A stretch of 64,000 bases of DNA from Pseudomonadota bacterium (GTDB taxonomy: Bacteria; Desulfobacterota; Desulfobacteria; Desulfobacterales; RPRI01), in contig JAHIFE010000096.1 of NCBI GenBank assembly GCA_018901125.1, positions 62,001 through 126,000 on the forward strand. The letters are read 5' to 3'. This document shows, piece after piece, positions 34,872 to 43,009 of the stretch. A program made the translations under genes and the position numbers. The stretch's first letter is position 1, and the number at the start of each line of letters is the position of its first letter. The notes beneath the pieces were generated by a model. The model did not search any database, was not told the origin of the DNA, and saw only the letters and a program-made list of their open reading frames with translations.

Positions 34872-37283
34872 TTAAGACCTGTACTTCGGCAAGATCTTTT
34901 CCGGTCCTACGATGGAAACCAGAGCCGGCAGGACAGTCAGTGCACCAACCATGTTGGCAACCAGCAGGAATGCCAAAAGAATCGCCATCTCAGCCTGAAA
35001 TTTAAAACTGGCGAAGGCAAAGAAAATAACCGAAACAACCAGGGTTGAAGCAGTAAAAATGATCGCCTTACCCGTTGTTGTGATCGCCATGTAACGGGCC
35101 TTTTTGTAATCGCCGTTGCTGAACTGGTATTCCTCCGACAGCCGGCTTAAAATATAGATGCCGTAGTCCACGCCAATACCCACACCCACGGAAGCTATCG
35201 GCAGGGAATTGATGTTCATGTCAATCCCCAGTGTGAGCATCAAAAGATCACTCAGCACTTGCGATAACAAAAGGGGAATAAACAAGACCAGTGCGCCCCA
35301 TAATGTCCGATAGGCAATTGTGCAAAACAGAAAAGTGAAACCGAAGATGAGTGCCATGTTTACCCAGTAGGACCATTCCACTTCTTCGTTTACGGCGGCG
35401 AGGATGCCGAGAATGCCCCCGGCTAAACGAAAACTTACCTTCTTGACTGGGTTATCATTAATATACTGCTTAAGGGTTGCAATGGCATCCTTAATGACTT
35501 CGTTGTTGTACTCACGGATATAGAGGGTTACGGTTGCGTTGGTATAATCGAAGGATATGTAGCGGTCCATCTCGCCGCCACTTGTGGCGCCCCCAATAAG
35601 AGTCAACATTTGGCCTATATCTTCGGGCCTTTTCGGCAAAATAGACCACTTGGGGTTTCCGTCGTGAAATGTCCGGAAAACCGATTTTATCATGTCGCTG
35701 ATTGTTACTGCCCCACCTACTGCAGGAATATGGTTTGAGGCATAAATCCCCATTTCATCAATAATTCTTACCGTAGCCGGATCCACAATCGCCTCTTGCT
35801 CCTTACCTTCGGCAACAATAACCAACTGACTGGACCCGATAAAATCCTCGTTAACCTTATCTGAAGCAATATTATAGGGATGATCAGGGTAAAGGATGGC
35901 CTTGCCGGCGCTGGTATCACCAACCCTCAAATATTTTTGTGTTATATAACCGCCACCTATTATAATTAAAATGACAATTGATAGAATAATCCACTTTCGG
36001 AACCCCTGGCTCAAGGAGATAAGAAACTCGCCCATCTTTATGTACATCTTATCACCAGGCCGCGCCGTTATTTCTCTTAGTTTCTCACGCTCCGTTTCCT
36101 TGTCCAGACCCGCAAGCTCGTTTTTCTTTAAATGCTTGGCCCGAGGCGGAGGCAGGAGAGAAACCAACACCGGATGCATAACGATCGAACTCACATAGAT
36201 CGAGATAATCCAGAAACTACCGTAGATGGCCAGATTCCGCATCAAAGGAATGCTGGCCACTGCAATGGTGAGCACCCCCAGACCATCGGTGATAAGTCCC
36301 AGAATACCAGGCTTGTAAAGATAACCGTACGCTCTGATAATGGCCTGCTTCTGCTCTCCTACTACGGCATATTCCTCATGATAACGTTCCATGGACTGTA
36401 CCGAGTGGCTCAATGCCCTTGCTGATAAAAGCAGCGGTATTACCAGAACCAACGGGTCAACGTTGATTCCAAGAGTGGCCGCAAAACCCAGGCCCCAGAT
36501 AGCGCTGACCGCAGCGGAGATCAAGGGGATGAATATGCCCATGAAACTTCGAAAATACCACCACAGCATGATAAGCATCACCACTGCTGTGACAATAAAA
36601 ACATTATAAAGCTGAGGAACATAGTGGGCTATCCAGGAATAAAGCATTGGGTATCCGGTAATGTAAAGGGTGTGATTGGCGTTGTCAGTTTCCGACTTGA
36701 TCTTTTGCATTACCCCAAAAAGATTATTCAGGTCCAGGCCCTCTTCCCAAAACCCGGCAGATATCAAGGCTGCTTTGTCATCCAGGGAGACATACACGCC
36801 CCGCACCCCTTCATTACTGTAAACCCTCTCCTGAATTATATTGAGGTCATCCTGTGTTTTAGGCATTCCCTGAACTATGGGAGTAGTTTTAATACCCGAA
36901 CTGCCCACACCATAGTTCTTCAGGCGGGGATGAGTCAGGGAAGTAATCTGCATGTTATCAACCCCTTTGACGGTCATAATTTCCCGGGTGATCCGATCAA
37001 TCTTTTTAATGGTTTCAACATTGTAGATATCCCCATTTTTTACCTCGAGGACCATGGTCATTACATTCGCCGTACCGAACATTTTGCGATACTGCTTATA
37101 AAGCTCGATATACTCATGTTTGGGAGGATAGAGATCAAAAAAATCGGTGTGGATTTTCAGGCTGAAGCACTTATAACCAAAAAACATGGTGCCCAGAATG
37201 ATAAGGGTCAGCATAAGAACGGGATGACCGACATGGTATTCGACCAACTTTAACCAAATTGTCTTTTTAGGTTCGCTCGTCAT
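34872..37283 (-). CDS. RND superfamily (MMPL-type) transporter (module 3)
   Basis: An 803-residue protein, colinear with those at 2197 and 16999. TM10 keeps VGVGIGVDYGIYILSRLSEEYQF, TM4 again reads LLLSARALSHSVQSMERYHEEYAVVGEQK without Asp. The ATG at 37283 after AGGAG is preferred to the TTG at 37286. Here the gene comes first, directly after an AOR remnant (44 bases), instead of following DUF1329. All residues shared by copies 1 and 2 in the membrane core appear kept, so the gene looks functional despite the decayed surroundings. Confidence 0.9.
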   Translation of the reverse strand: MTSEPKKTIWLKLVEYHVGHPVLMLTLIILGTMFFGYKCFSLKIHTDFFDLYPPKHEYIELYKQYRKMFGTANVMTMVLEVKNGDIYNVETIKKIDRITREIMTVKGVDNMQITSLTHPRLKNYGVGSSGIKTTPIVQGMPKTQDDLNIIQERVYSNEGVRGVYVSLDDKAALISAGFWEEGLDLNNLFGVMQKIKSETDNANHTLYITGYPMLYSWIAHYVPQLYNVFIVTAVVMLIMLWWYFRSFMGIFIPLISAAVSAIWGLGFAATLGINVDPLVLVIPLLLSARALSHSVQSMERYHEEYAVVGEQKQAIIRAYGYLYKPGILGLITDGLGVLTIAVASIPLMRNLAIYGSFWIISIYVSSIVMHPVLVSLLPPPRAKHLKKNELAGLDKETEREKLREITARPGDKMYIKMGEFLISLSQGFRKWIILSIVILIIIGGGYITQKYLRVGDTSAGKAILYPDHPYNIASDKVNEDFIGSSQLVIVAEGKEQEAIVDPATVRIIDEMGIYASNHIPAVGGAVTISDMIKSVFRTFHDGNPKWSILPKRPEDIGQMLTLIGGATSGGEMDRYISFDYTNATVTLYIREYNNEVIKDAIATLKQYINDNPVKKVSFRLAGGILGILAAVNEEVEWSYWVNMALIFGFTFLFCTIAYRTLWGALVLFIPLLLSQVLSDLLMLTLGIDMNINSLPIASVGVGIGVDYGIYILSRLSEEYQFSNGDYKKARYMAITTTGKAIIFTASTLVVSVIFFAFASFKFQAEMAILLAFLLVANMVGALTVLPALVSIVGPEKILPKYRS

Positions 37284-37327
37284 CAATTACTCCTCACATT
37301 TTTAATTGTATCTACAACCTTAATTCA

Positions 37328-37863
37328 CTAAGCATTCCCCGCTCTTGTGAGCTCTACCATTCTCTCTGGACTGAGGGTGCCTGCCTGAGGATCCCAACCT
37401 CGCTCCTCATAGTAATCCGTTATCAGCCGCTCAAGGTATTCCATATTGAGCGGGGGATACGTTACCTTTCCAGCCTGGACAAAATCCGTAAGGAATCTTT
37501 TCGGCACTCTGTCGTCCTTTCTATTTGCTCCCTCCCGAATGTTGAGAACTTTACTTATGTCTCTACCGCGCGCCGTCATTTCATAAATCTCCGCAGCATC
37601 AACATTGATCCCTGTAGCAGCCGAATAAAGGTTGGCCCACACGCTGATATCGAATTCCTGATAGATATAAAGAAAGCATAGCCCTAAACATTCCAGCGCA
37701 AAGCTTTAGTTCTCAGCCCACTTGGTCAAACGGGCCACGTTGTTTCCACCGGGGCCAGTGAGAATGCGCTCCATATCTTTCTCCGGCATTGCTATCTTTT
37801 GGCAGTATCTGCGCAAGTCTTCCGCTGTTGCCCCAACTAAAAATTTGTACTTGTGGGAATTTT
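37328..37863 (-). pseudogene. AOR C-terminal remnant with an in-frame stop
   Basis: Reading from about 37863, KYKFLVGATAEDLRRYCQKIAMPEKDMERILTGPGGNNVARLTKWAEN matches the last third of AORs (compare VTDIKGYGLARFAKWAEDNATMFECLGQC at 43010). A TAA at 37706-37708 interrupts the frame, which then continues SFALECLGLCFLYIYQEFDISVWANLYSAATGINVDAAEIY...YYEERGWDP to the normal end. The N-terminal two thirds are missing and replaced by a transposase scrap. Evidently an AOR gene once headed module 3. Confidence 0.78.
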
Positions 37864-37873
37864 TTCCATTTTC

Positions 37874-38040
37874 ATCTGTTTATATTCGGACTGACGGTGT
37901 AGTTTTACTCGCAGTGGAAGTCATTTTTCTCCATTGTAAGTGATTTCATTATTTTGTCTGACACCTTGACTTCCGTCGGATATTCTTTTAAATCTATTGC
38001 TGCCGGGATTTTTAGACCCGCTTTGGTTGTCGTATTCGCT
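37874..38040 (-). pseudogene. ISAzo13-type transposase C-terminal scrap (copy B)
   Basis: Encodes KAGLKIPAAIDLKEYPTEVKVSDKIMKSLTMEKNDFHCE, then an in-frame TAA and NYTVSPNINR. By eye roughly four fifths identical to copy A (30324-30490) at the DNA level and in the same orientation. Both copies adjoin AOR remnants. Confidence 0.65.
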
Positions 38041-38046
38041 ATCAGG

Positions 38047-38075
38047 TTGACAACAGAATTTTTTCACAATATTAG
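38047..38075 (+). promoter_or_regulatory. Sigma-70 promoter of regulator 3
   Basis: TTGACA (38047-38052), a 17-base spacer and TATTAG (38070-38075), about 100 bases before the regulator ATG. The TAATTAC.TTA.ATCTATTCAGTGGTTCC stretch after it is shared with regulator 2. Confidence 0.6.
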
Positions 38076-38172
38076 TAAAAATTGTTTCGGATAATTACGT
38101 TATATCTATTCAGTGGTTCCCGGGTTCATGGTTTCTTAGCATCAAACACGCTTTGCACTGGGGGGAAACATT

Positions 38173-39822
38173 ATGTCATCTAATTTTTCATTTCCACGCA
38201 AGAAATTTTCGTATAATAATGCCAAACTTTACAAATCCCTTGGGTCTCTCATCAGAGAATATCGGCAATGGCGGGGGATTAGCCAGGAGGCATTCGCAGA
38301 ATCAATCCGAATCAGCGTTCGGGAATTGCAGAATTGGGAAGCTAATAGTCGCCGTGTGCGAATTGAAAATCTCCACGACCTTTCCGAATTTGCCGGAATC
38401 CCTATGCAGGTATTGGTTGCTCTTAATGCGGATCAGCCCATCTGGTATTCCTTAAGGAAACGGTTTTTTATGTACTCTCTGATCGAAAAAGCACAGTGTT
38501 CCTCTTATGAGTTATTCGACTCCAACGAAAATCGGGAAGACCAAACTATCCTTGAGACAGTTCCCATTACAACGGAAAAACAAATAAATATGATTCTCTC
38601 ATGTCACTCTGATCTATATGGTACGAAAAGATCATTACGAAAAGATGTAATTAAGGCAGCTATTAAGATAATTCCCGATTTGAATATCATTATAAATGAT
38701 TATTGGGGTCATTATGTGGGTCATAGAATTACTTTACCCTTTAAAATGGATATATATCAAGCACTCAAAACTCAAAAGACAATTGAAGACTATCTGACCG
38801 GCGAAATGATCAGTGATATTATAGCTCTGGGCGAAGGGGTTTTTCTTGTTTATTCTACTTTTGTCGCCAATATAATTACATCATCCTTGCTGTCTAATGC
38901 TACACAGACCCTTTCCAAACAAATAAAACGGAAAGACAGATACGTGTTTGTTACTCATACAGTCACAAGAGAGTCGGAGATTATCCTGAAAAATTTGGGA
39001 ATGACTTTTGTAAGGGATTATGCCCATTTGGGAGATGAAGTTTGTCCGGTACTCTATGAGACAAAATTGGATTATCAACTGCGACCTGACGGGCCTTTGG
39101 GATGGATGATTAAATCGGGTGCTGAAAAAGCGTTAACTAATAATAAGATCATAAAGGGCCGACAGAAACAGTCGCCGGCAATTCCCTGTACTAAACTAAG
39201 CGACCTTGTATCCCCATTTAAAATATATTTTCCGGAGGAAATGGCACAGCCTGATGCATTAACTGTTGATAAAAATGCTGATGCATTAACTGCTGATACT
39301 TTTTCTTCAGATAGAGGAAAACGGAACTATCAAAAAAGATTGGGGGCTCAAATACCTAAATTTAAGATAACGAATGAAGTCTGTCCTAACACAAAATGTA
39401 CGCTATATGCCAAATTAGACAAAACCAATATTATTTCAAATGGTACATTCCGAACTAAAGATGGGACCGCCTTACGCCGATTTATTTGTAAAGAATGTGG
39501 TAAATCATTCTGCAACACAACGCCGATCATCTTCCACGGCCTCCGATCTCCGGATGAAAAGATTCTGAATGCTCTCAGGCTTTTGGTTAAAGGAATGTCG
39601 CTACGAGGCGTTGCAGAAATTATCGGAGTCGATCCCCGTTCGGTCCGTTCATGGCTCAAAGTTACTGCTGAACAGAATGAAAAAATAAAGGCCATGCTTA
39701 TAAAGGAACTGAAGGTCTCTCCGATCGAATTAGAAGCCTTATGTGCTTTTGCCAAAAGCAATTCTCTTCGCAAAAGAGCGCTTCTATGCAGGGCGAAAAA
39801 TAAATCCTATACAACGGAATAG
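38173..39822 (+). CDS. Chimeric regulator: XRE HTH plus IS1-like zinc ribbon and HTH (copy 3)
   Basis: A 549-residue paralogue of 8439 and 24562. XRE domain SLIREYRQWRGISQEAFAESIRISVRELQNWEANSRRVR, middle region with MILSCHSDLYGTK and THTVTRESEIILKN, a longer linker with a near-repeat (DALTVDKNADALTADTF), zinc ribbon CPNTKCTLYAKLDKTN...CKECGKSFCNTT, HTH GMSLRGVAEIIGVDPRSVRSWL and ending IELEALCAFAKSNS. The IS1-like ELDxxWTFV signature of the other copies is altered to ELEALCAFA. ATG follows GGGGGG. It is closest to regulator 2 at the N-terminus and promoter. Divergent from the module 3 side, so it likely regulates that module. Confidence 0.8.
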   Translation: MSSNFSFPRKKFSYNNAKLYKSLGSLIREYRQWRGISQEAFAESIRISVRELQNWEANSRRVRIENLHDLSEFAGIPMQVLVALNADQPIWYSLRKRFFMYSLIEKAQCSSYELFDSNENREDQTILETVPITTEKQINMILSCHSDLYGTKRSLRKDVIKAAIKIIPDLNIIINDYWGHYVGHRITLPFKMDIYQALKTQKTIEDYLTGEMISDIIALGEGVFLVYSTFVANIITSSLLSNATQTLSKQIKRKDRYVFVTHTVTRESEIILKNLGMTFVRDYAHLGDEVCPVLYETKLDYQLRPDGPLGWMIKSGAEKALTNNKIIKGRQKQSPAIPCTKLSDLVSPFKIYFPEEMAQPDALTVDKNADALTADTFSSDRGKRNYQKRLGAQIPKFKITNEVCPNTKCTLYAKLDKTNIISNGTFRTKDGTALRRFICKECGKSFCNTTPIIFHGLRSPDEKILNALRLLVKGMSLRGVAEIIGVDPRSVRSWLKVTAEQNEKIKAMLIKELKVSPIELEALCAFAKSNSLRKRALLCRAKNKSYTTE

Positions 39823-39832
39823 GGTAGGGCGC

Positions 39833-40224
39833 CTTAAATAAATGCCCCCCACCTTTTTTATATAATATCCGGCCGGCAGCCACTGCAATTCCATCCTATC
39901 TGTTGCGGGATAAACCAGCTGCCTCTCGGCTGTCTTTCCTTAATGCCCATTCAGGTTGGCTCCGGGTATTCTTATTAATTTGTACCGGGCGACCACTGCG
40001 TTCCTTTTCTATAAGACCTGTCACTCCTTCATTATTTAGTCTCTGCATCCACTGTACCGCGCAGTCCAGCGACTTACTTCGAAAAGCTGGCTACTATTCC
40101 ATCCATCCAGAACTAATAAACCGGCTGTAATACGAATGCCCAACCAAGTTTTTGGATCCTGTTGAGCCATTTCGAGAAGAGTTTTCTTTGTCACTGATTG
40201 ATTGCTTATAGTTAATGCTTTCAT
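39833..40224 (-). pseudogene. IS630-like transposase relic after regulator 3
   Basis: The reverse strand starts MKALTISNQSVTKKTLLEMAQQDPKTWLGIRITAGLLVLDGWNSSQLFEVS, shifts frame at VS/RWTA, and continues AVQWMQRLNNEGVTGLIEKERSGRPVQI, the N-terminal HTH half of an IS630-like transposase. The catalytic half is missing. It matches the relic after regulator 2. The remaining gap to 40408 has nothing else recognisable apart from the hairpin at 40339. Confidence 0.65.
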
Positions 40225-40338
40225 TAAATTCTCCCGCTATCAAATTGCGTATTGTAAAAGTTGTATTTGCTTTACTATGCTTGTAGTTTGCCGACAGCCG
40301 CACATATAGTGCTTAATGCTTATTCTTTTTGACATGAA

Positions 40339-40367
40339 TATGAGTGCGTACCGCATATGCACTCATA
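40339..40367. terminator. Hairpin downstream of the FMN reductase gene
   Basis: TATGAGTGC and GCACTCATA form a perfect 9-bp stem with an 11-base loop, about 40 bases after the stop of the minus-strand gene at 40409. There is no clear T-tract on that strand. Plausible end of the 47.3-40.4 kb operon. Confidence 0.4.
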
Positions 40368-40408
40368 CATAAACAGCGCAAAAACATAATAATGGTGTTA
40401 ATCTTCTG

Positions 40409-40984
40409 TCAGACCACCTTTTTAGCAGCCTCTTCCGCAAGTTTCATCAGATCTTCTCGGGTATCGGCATCACCTACATTCATTACCTCGCATGCCCGGA
40501 TTACCTGGTTATAACCAAATCCGTGCCAGTCAAAAAAAAACGCATATCTTTCAAAAACATCTTCAAACCGTTTTTCTTCGGGATGTCCCTGGGTTTGTAT
40601 AAAAACCATTTTTTTGCCGGGCTTAAGACGGCTCCGGTAAGGATTAGTTCCAAAATCCGGCACAAAATAAGAAAAGGTTCTATCAATAAATGCTTTGACC
40701 TGGCTTGATACTTCACCATAATAAATCGGCGTAGCAATCACCAGAATATCAGAATCCTTAACTGCCTCAAGAACCTCCGCCAGATCATCTTTTAAAACAC
40801 ATTTATCCAGTTTGGTTTTGCAGGTCATGCATGCCTGACAACCTCTGTATTGAAGCTTGTTTAATGAAAATGTTTGTACTTCCGCACCCAGCTTTTGTGC
40901 AGTTTCATTAAATCTTTTGGCAATAACAGTACTGTTTCCTTTAGGCCTCGGACTTCCAAACAGACAGACTATCTTTTTTGACAT
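40409..40984 (-). CDS. Flavodoxin-fold NAD(P)H-dependent FMN reductase / iron-sulfur flavoprotein-like
   Basis: A 191-residue protein of the NADPH-dependent FMN reductase fold: FGSPRPKGNSTVIAKRF phosphate-binding loop, ATPIYYGEVSSQVKAFIDRTFSYF flavin-binding segment. Between them GCQACMTCKTKLDKCVLKDD has the spacing C-x2-C-x2-C-x6-C, the compact cluster motif of iron-sulfur flavoproteins, though many plain flavodoxin-family members share part of this pattern. Likely electron carrier between ferredoxin and a redox enzyme. AGGAGG precedes the ATG. Last gene of the operon with AOR and ferredoxin, which suits a redox link. Confidence 0.75.
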   Translation of the reverse strand: MSKKIVCLFGSPRPKGNSTVIAKRFNETAQKLGAEVQTFSLNKLQYRGCQACMTCKTKLDKCVLKDDLAEVLEAVKDSDILVIATPIYYGEVSSQVKAFIDRTFSYFVPDFGTNPYRSRLKPGKKMVFIQTQGHPEEKRFEDVFERYAFFFDWHGFGYNQVIRACEVMNVGDADTREDLMKLAEEAAKKVV

Positions 40985-41018
40985 TTTTCCTCCTGTTTAT
41001 GGATATATAATTACATTA

Positions 41019-42134
41019 TTAAAATTCCAATAGCTTATGAGTTTCAAGATCTTTTGCGGCCATACAGAATCTCTCAAGCGGCGGCATGGTTTTTTCTCCC
41101 GGATTGATATTTGATTGCCAGGCTACAAGCCCCCAGATCACCATACGGCGATATTCTTCCCAGACTTCATCAAAAGTAAATTTTTTTCCGCCCATAGCAG
41201 CAAAGTGATCAAGGTAATGGCGTAAAAGATCACGTTCCGCCTTGCGGCGATCCTCAATCTCAATAGAGCCGATTATGAAATATGTGACATCGCGCCATGG
41301 GAGACCTTTTCGCACTATCTGCCAATCGAACCAGATACGCTTACCGTCGGGCCGAAGATAGCTGTTGCCAAGATGTGCATCGCCGTGGATAAGACAACGT
41401 GGGCATTTATTTTTGGATTCGTGGGCACGAAGGGCGGCGGAAGCCTTTCTCAGTCGGGAAGGATCATCGGCCATCCATTGTGGAAACAAAGCGATGCGCT
41501 CCGGGATCTTATTATGAGCATCAAAATAATCCGGTATCATGCTCCAGTAGTCATCGGTCACCGTCTCAGGCGCCATGGCCGTTTGCAGCCAGGTTTGTTT
41601 TGCCAGTTCCTTGCTCGCCCAGGTACTGCCATGTATTGCTGCAAGTCCTTCCAGTGACCGGGCCATTTCATCCACGCCAATCGGGTTTGCCGAAGTCCCG
41701 AAAGTTCCTCCCAATTCAATCAGATCGTCAATTATCATAAGGCCTTGTTGGCCAACCGCATCGTCATCCCAGTCGGCAAAATAGCAAGCGGGAGCCGGTA
41801 TAGTAAAAACATCTTTTGATTCTCTGTAAAAATTGTAGAACCGTGCTTCGTTTACTCCGACCGGAAGGCTTGGCGCATGCCCCTCCAGATTTGACTTCAG
41901 ACAGACATGTTCCGGAATACCCGCATCTATTCCTGCCTTGTTGAGATCAAGCTTTAAACGTAACTTTGTGTCATGGCCACCGATGAATTCAACGACTTCC
42001 ATATTCTTTACGACAATGTCCGGATATTCCAGCCGGAGTATACGCGACAGCCAATCCGCCGTTACCCCTTTCATATCTGAAGGAAGTCTTTCGGTCCTCA
42101 ATAATTTCTTTTTATTTCTTGTCTCGGCTTGCAT
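41019..42134 (-). CDS. Aminoglycoside phosphotransferase-fold kinase (small-molecule kinase)
   Basis: A 371-residue kinase-fold protein: catalytic motif CLIHGDAHLGNSYL (HGDxxxxN, Brenner-type), then the metal-binding RIWFDWQIVRKG, and an N-lobe with GGHDTKLRLKL and ATP-facing VCLKSNLEGH. The family includes ecdysteroid-type and aminoglycoside-type kinases and is common near genes for terpenoid or steroid metabolism. ATG follows AGGAG. A second, different member lies at 45180 in the same operon. The substrate is unknown; phosphorylation of an alcohol product is a guess. Confidence 0.78.
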   Translation of the reverse strand: MQAETRNKKKLLRTERLPSDMKGVTADWLSRILRLEYPDIVVKNMEVVEFIGGHDTKLRLKLDLNKAGIDAGIPEHVCLKSNLEGHAPSLPVGVNEARFYNFYRESKDVFTIPAPACYFADWDDDAVGQQGLMIIDDLIELGGTFGTSANPIGVDEMARSLEGLAAIHGSTWASKELAKQTWLQTAMAPETVTDDYWSMIPDYFDAHNKIPERIALFPQWMADDPSRLRKASAALRAHESKNKCPRCLIHGDAHLGNSYLRPDGKRIWFDWQIVRKGLPWRDVTYFIIGSIEIEDRRKAERDLLRHYLDHFAAMGGKKFTFDEVWEEYRRMVIWGLVAWQSNINPGEKTMPPLERFCMAAKDLETHKLLEF

Positions 42135-42170
42135 TTTACACTCCTATAAAAAGTTGAATGCTGTCCGGTA

Positions 42171-42998
42171 TCAGTTATTTCCATGTTTAGCAGGGCCGAT
42201 AAGAACGCTTTCCGAACTGGACGGAACATGGGCAAATATTCCGCCATCCACCGCAATAATCTCACCTGTAATAAAAGAAGCATCATCTGAAACAAGAAAT
42301 GCAACTATATTTGCGATATCTTCGGGCGTACCCAGTCTTGGGGTAAGGGTATACTTTAACATCATTTCTTCCACTTCAGGCGTAATAGTGGCCTTGGCTG
42401 TCGCCGTGAGCATCAGCCCGGGACAAATAGCGTTACAGCGGATACCCTGTTTTCCGTATTGAGTTGCAGCATACTTGGTAAGGGAAATAACCGCTGCTTT
42501 GGATACTCCATAAGCTGTACGAGCCATGTCACCGGCCACACCGGCCCCGGATGCCGTATTTACTATAGCACCTCCACCACGCTTTATTATCTCAGGAATA
42601 GCATATTTGCAGGCAAGCATAGTTCCCCGGACTGTGATCTCCATAGCCCTGTCCCAGGTCGCAGCCTCCATCATTACTATGTCCCTGTCTCCAGGACCTG
42701 GCAGTGCTGCGGCATTGTTGTGCAATATATCCAGACCGCCGAACTCGCTGACCGCCTTCTCAATCATAGCTTTGATTGCATCTTCGTTACGAAGATCCAC
42801 ATGGCAGGCCACTGCTTCTCCCCCCTCACTCTTGATTTTGGCGACCAGCCTTGCAACCGGTTCATCAACAATATCAGCAGCAACTACTTTAGCGCCCTCT
42901 TTCGCCAAAAGCAATGCTGTCGCTCCGCCGATACTGTTGCCACCATCAACCAAATAAGCGCCCGTAACAATTGCTACTTTACCACTTAGTTTTCCCAT
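42171..42998 (-). CDS. Short-chain dehydrogenase/reductase
   Basis: A 275-residue SDR: MGKLSGKVAIVTGAYLVDGGNSIGGATALLLAKEGA cofactor region (with an insertion compared with the usual TGxxxGIG), HNNAA, NTASGAGVAG catalytic serine, YGVSK as YxxxK, ASFITGEIIAVDGGIFAHVPSS. The extended glycine loop is a feature seen in some cyclic-alcohol dehydrogenases. AGGGAG precedes the ATG. Between a kinase and an AOR, so it probably acts on a carbonyl in the same path. Confidence 0.87.
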   Translation of the reverse strand: MGKLSGKVAIVTGAYLVDGGNSIGGATALLLAKEGAKVVAADIVDEPVARLVAKIKSEGGEAVACHVDLRNEDAIKAMIEKAVSEFGGLDILHNNAAALPGPGDRDIVMMEAATWDRAMEITVRGTMLACKYAIPEIIKRGGGAIVNTASGAGVAGDMARTAYGVSKAAVISLTKYAATQYGKQGIRCNAICPGLMLTATAKATITPEVEEMMLKYTLTPRLGTPEDIANIVAFLVSDDASFITGEIIAVDGGIFAHVPSSSESVLIGPAKHGNN

Positions 42999-43009
42999 TG
43001 TTTTCTCCC

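Noticed and set aside
36624-37253. 209-residue plus-strand ORF
   Set aside because: Antisense to the module 3 RND gene; equivalent shadows appear opposite the other RND copies.
38173-39822. Regulators as active IS1-type transposases
   Set aside because: They have no DDE catalytic domain, carry an XRE domain, and show no flanking inverted repeats.
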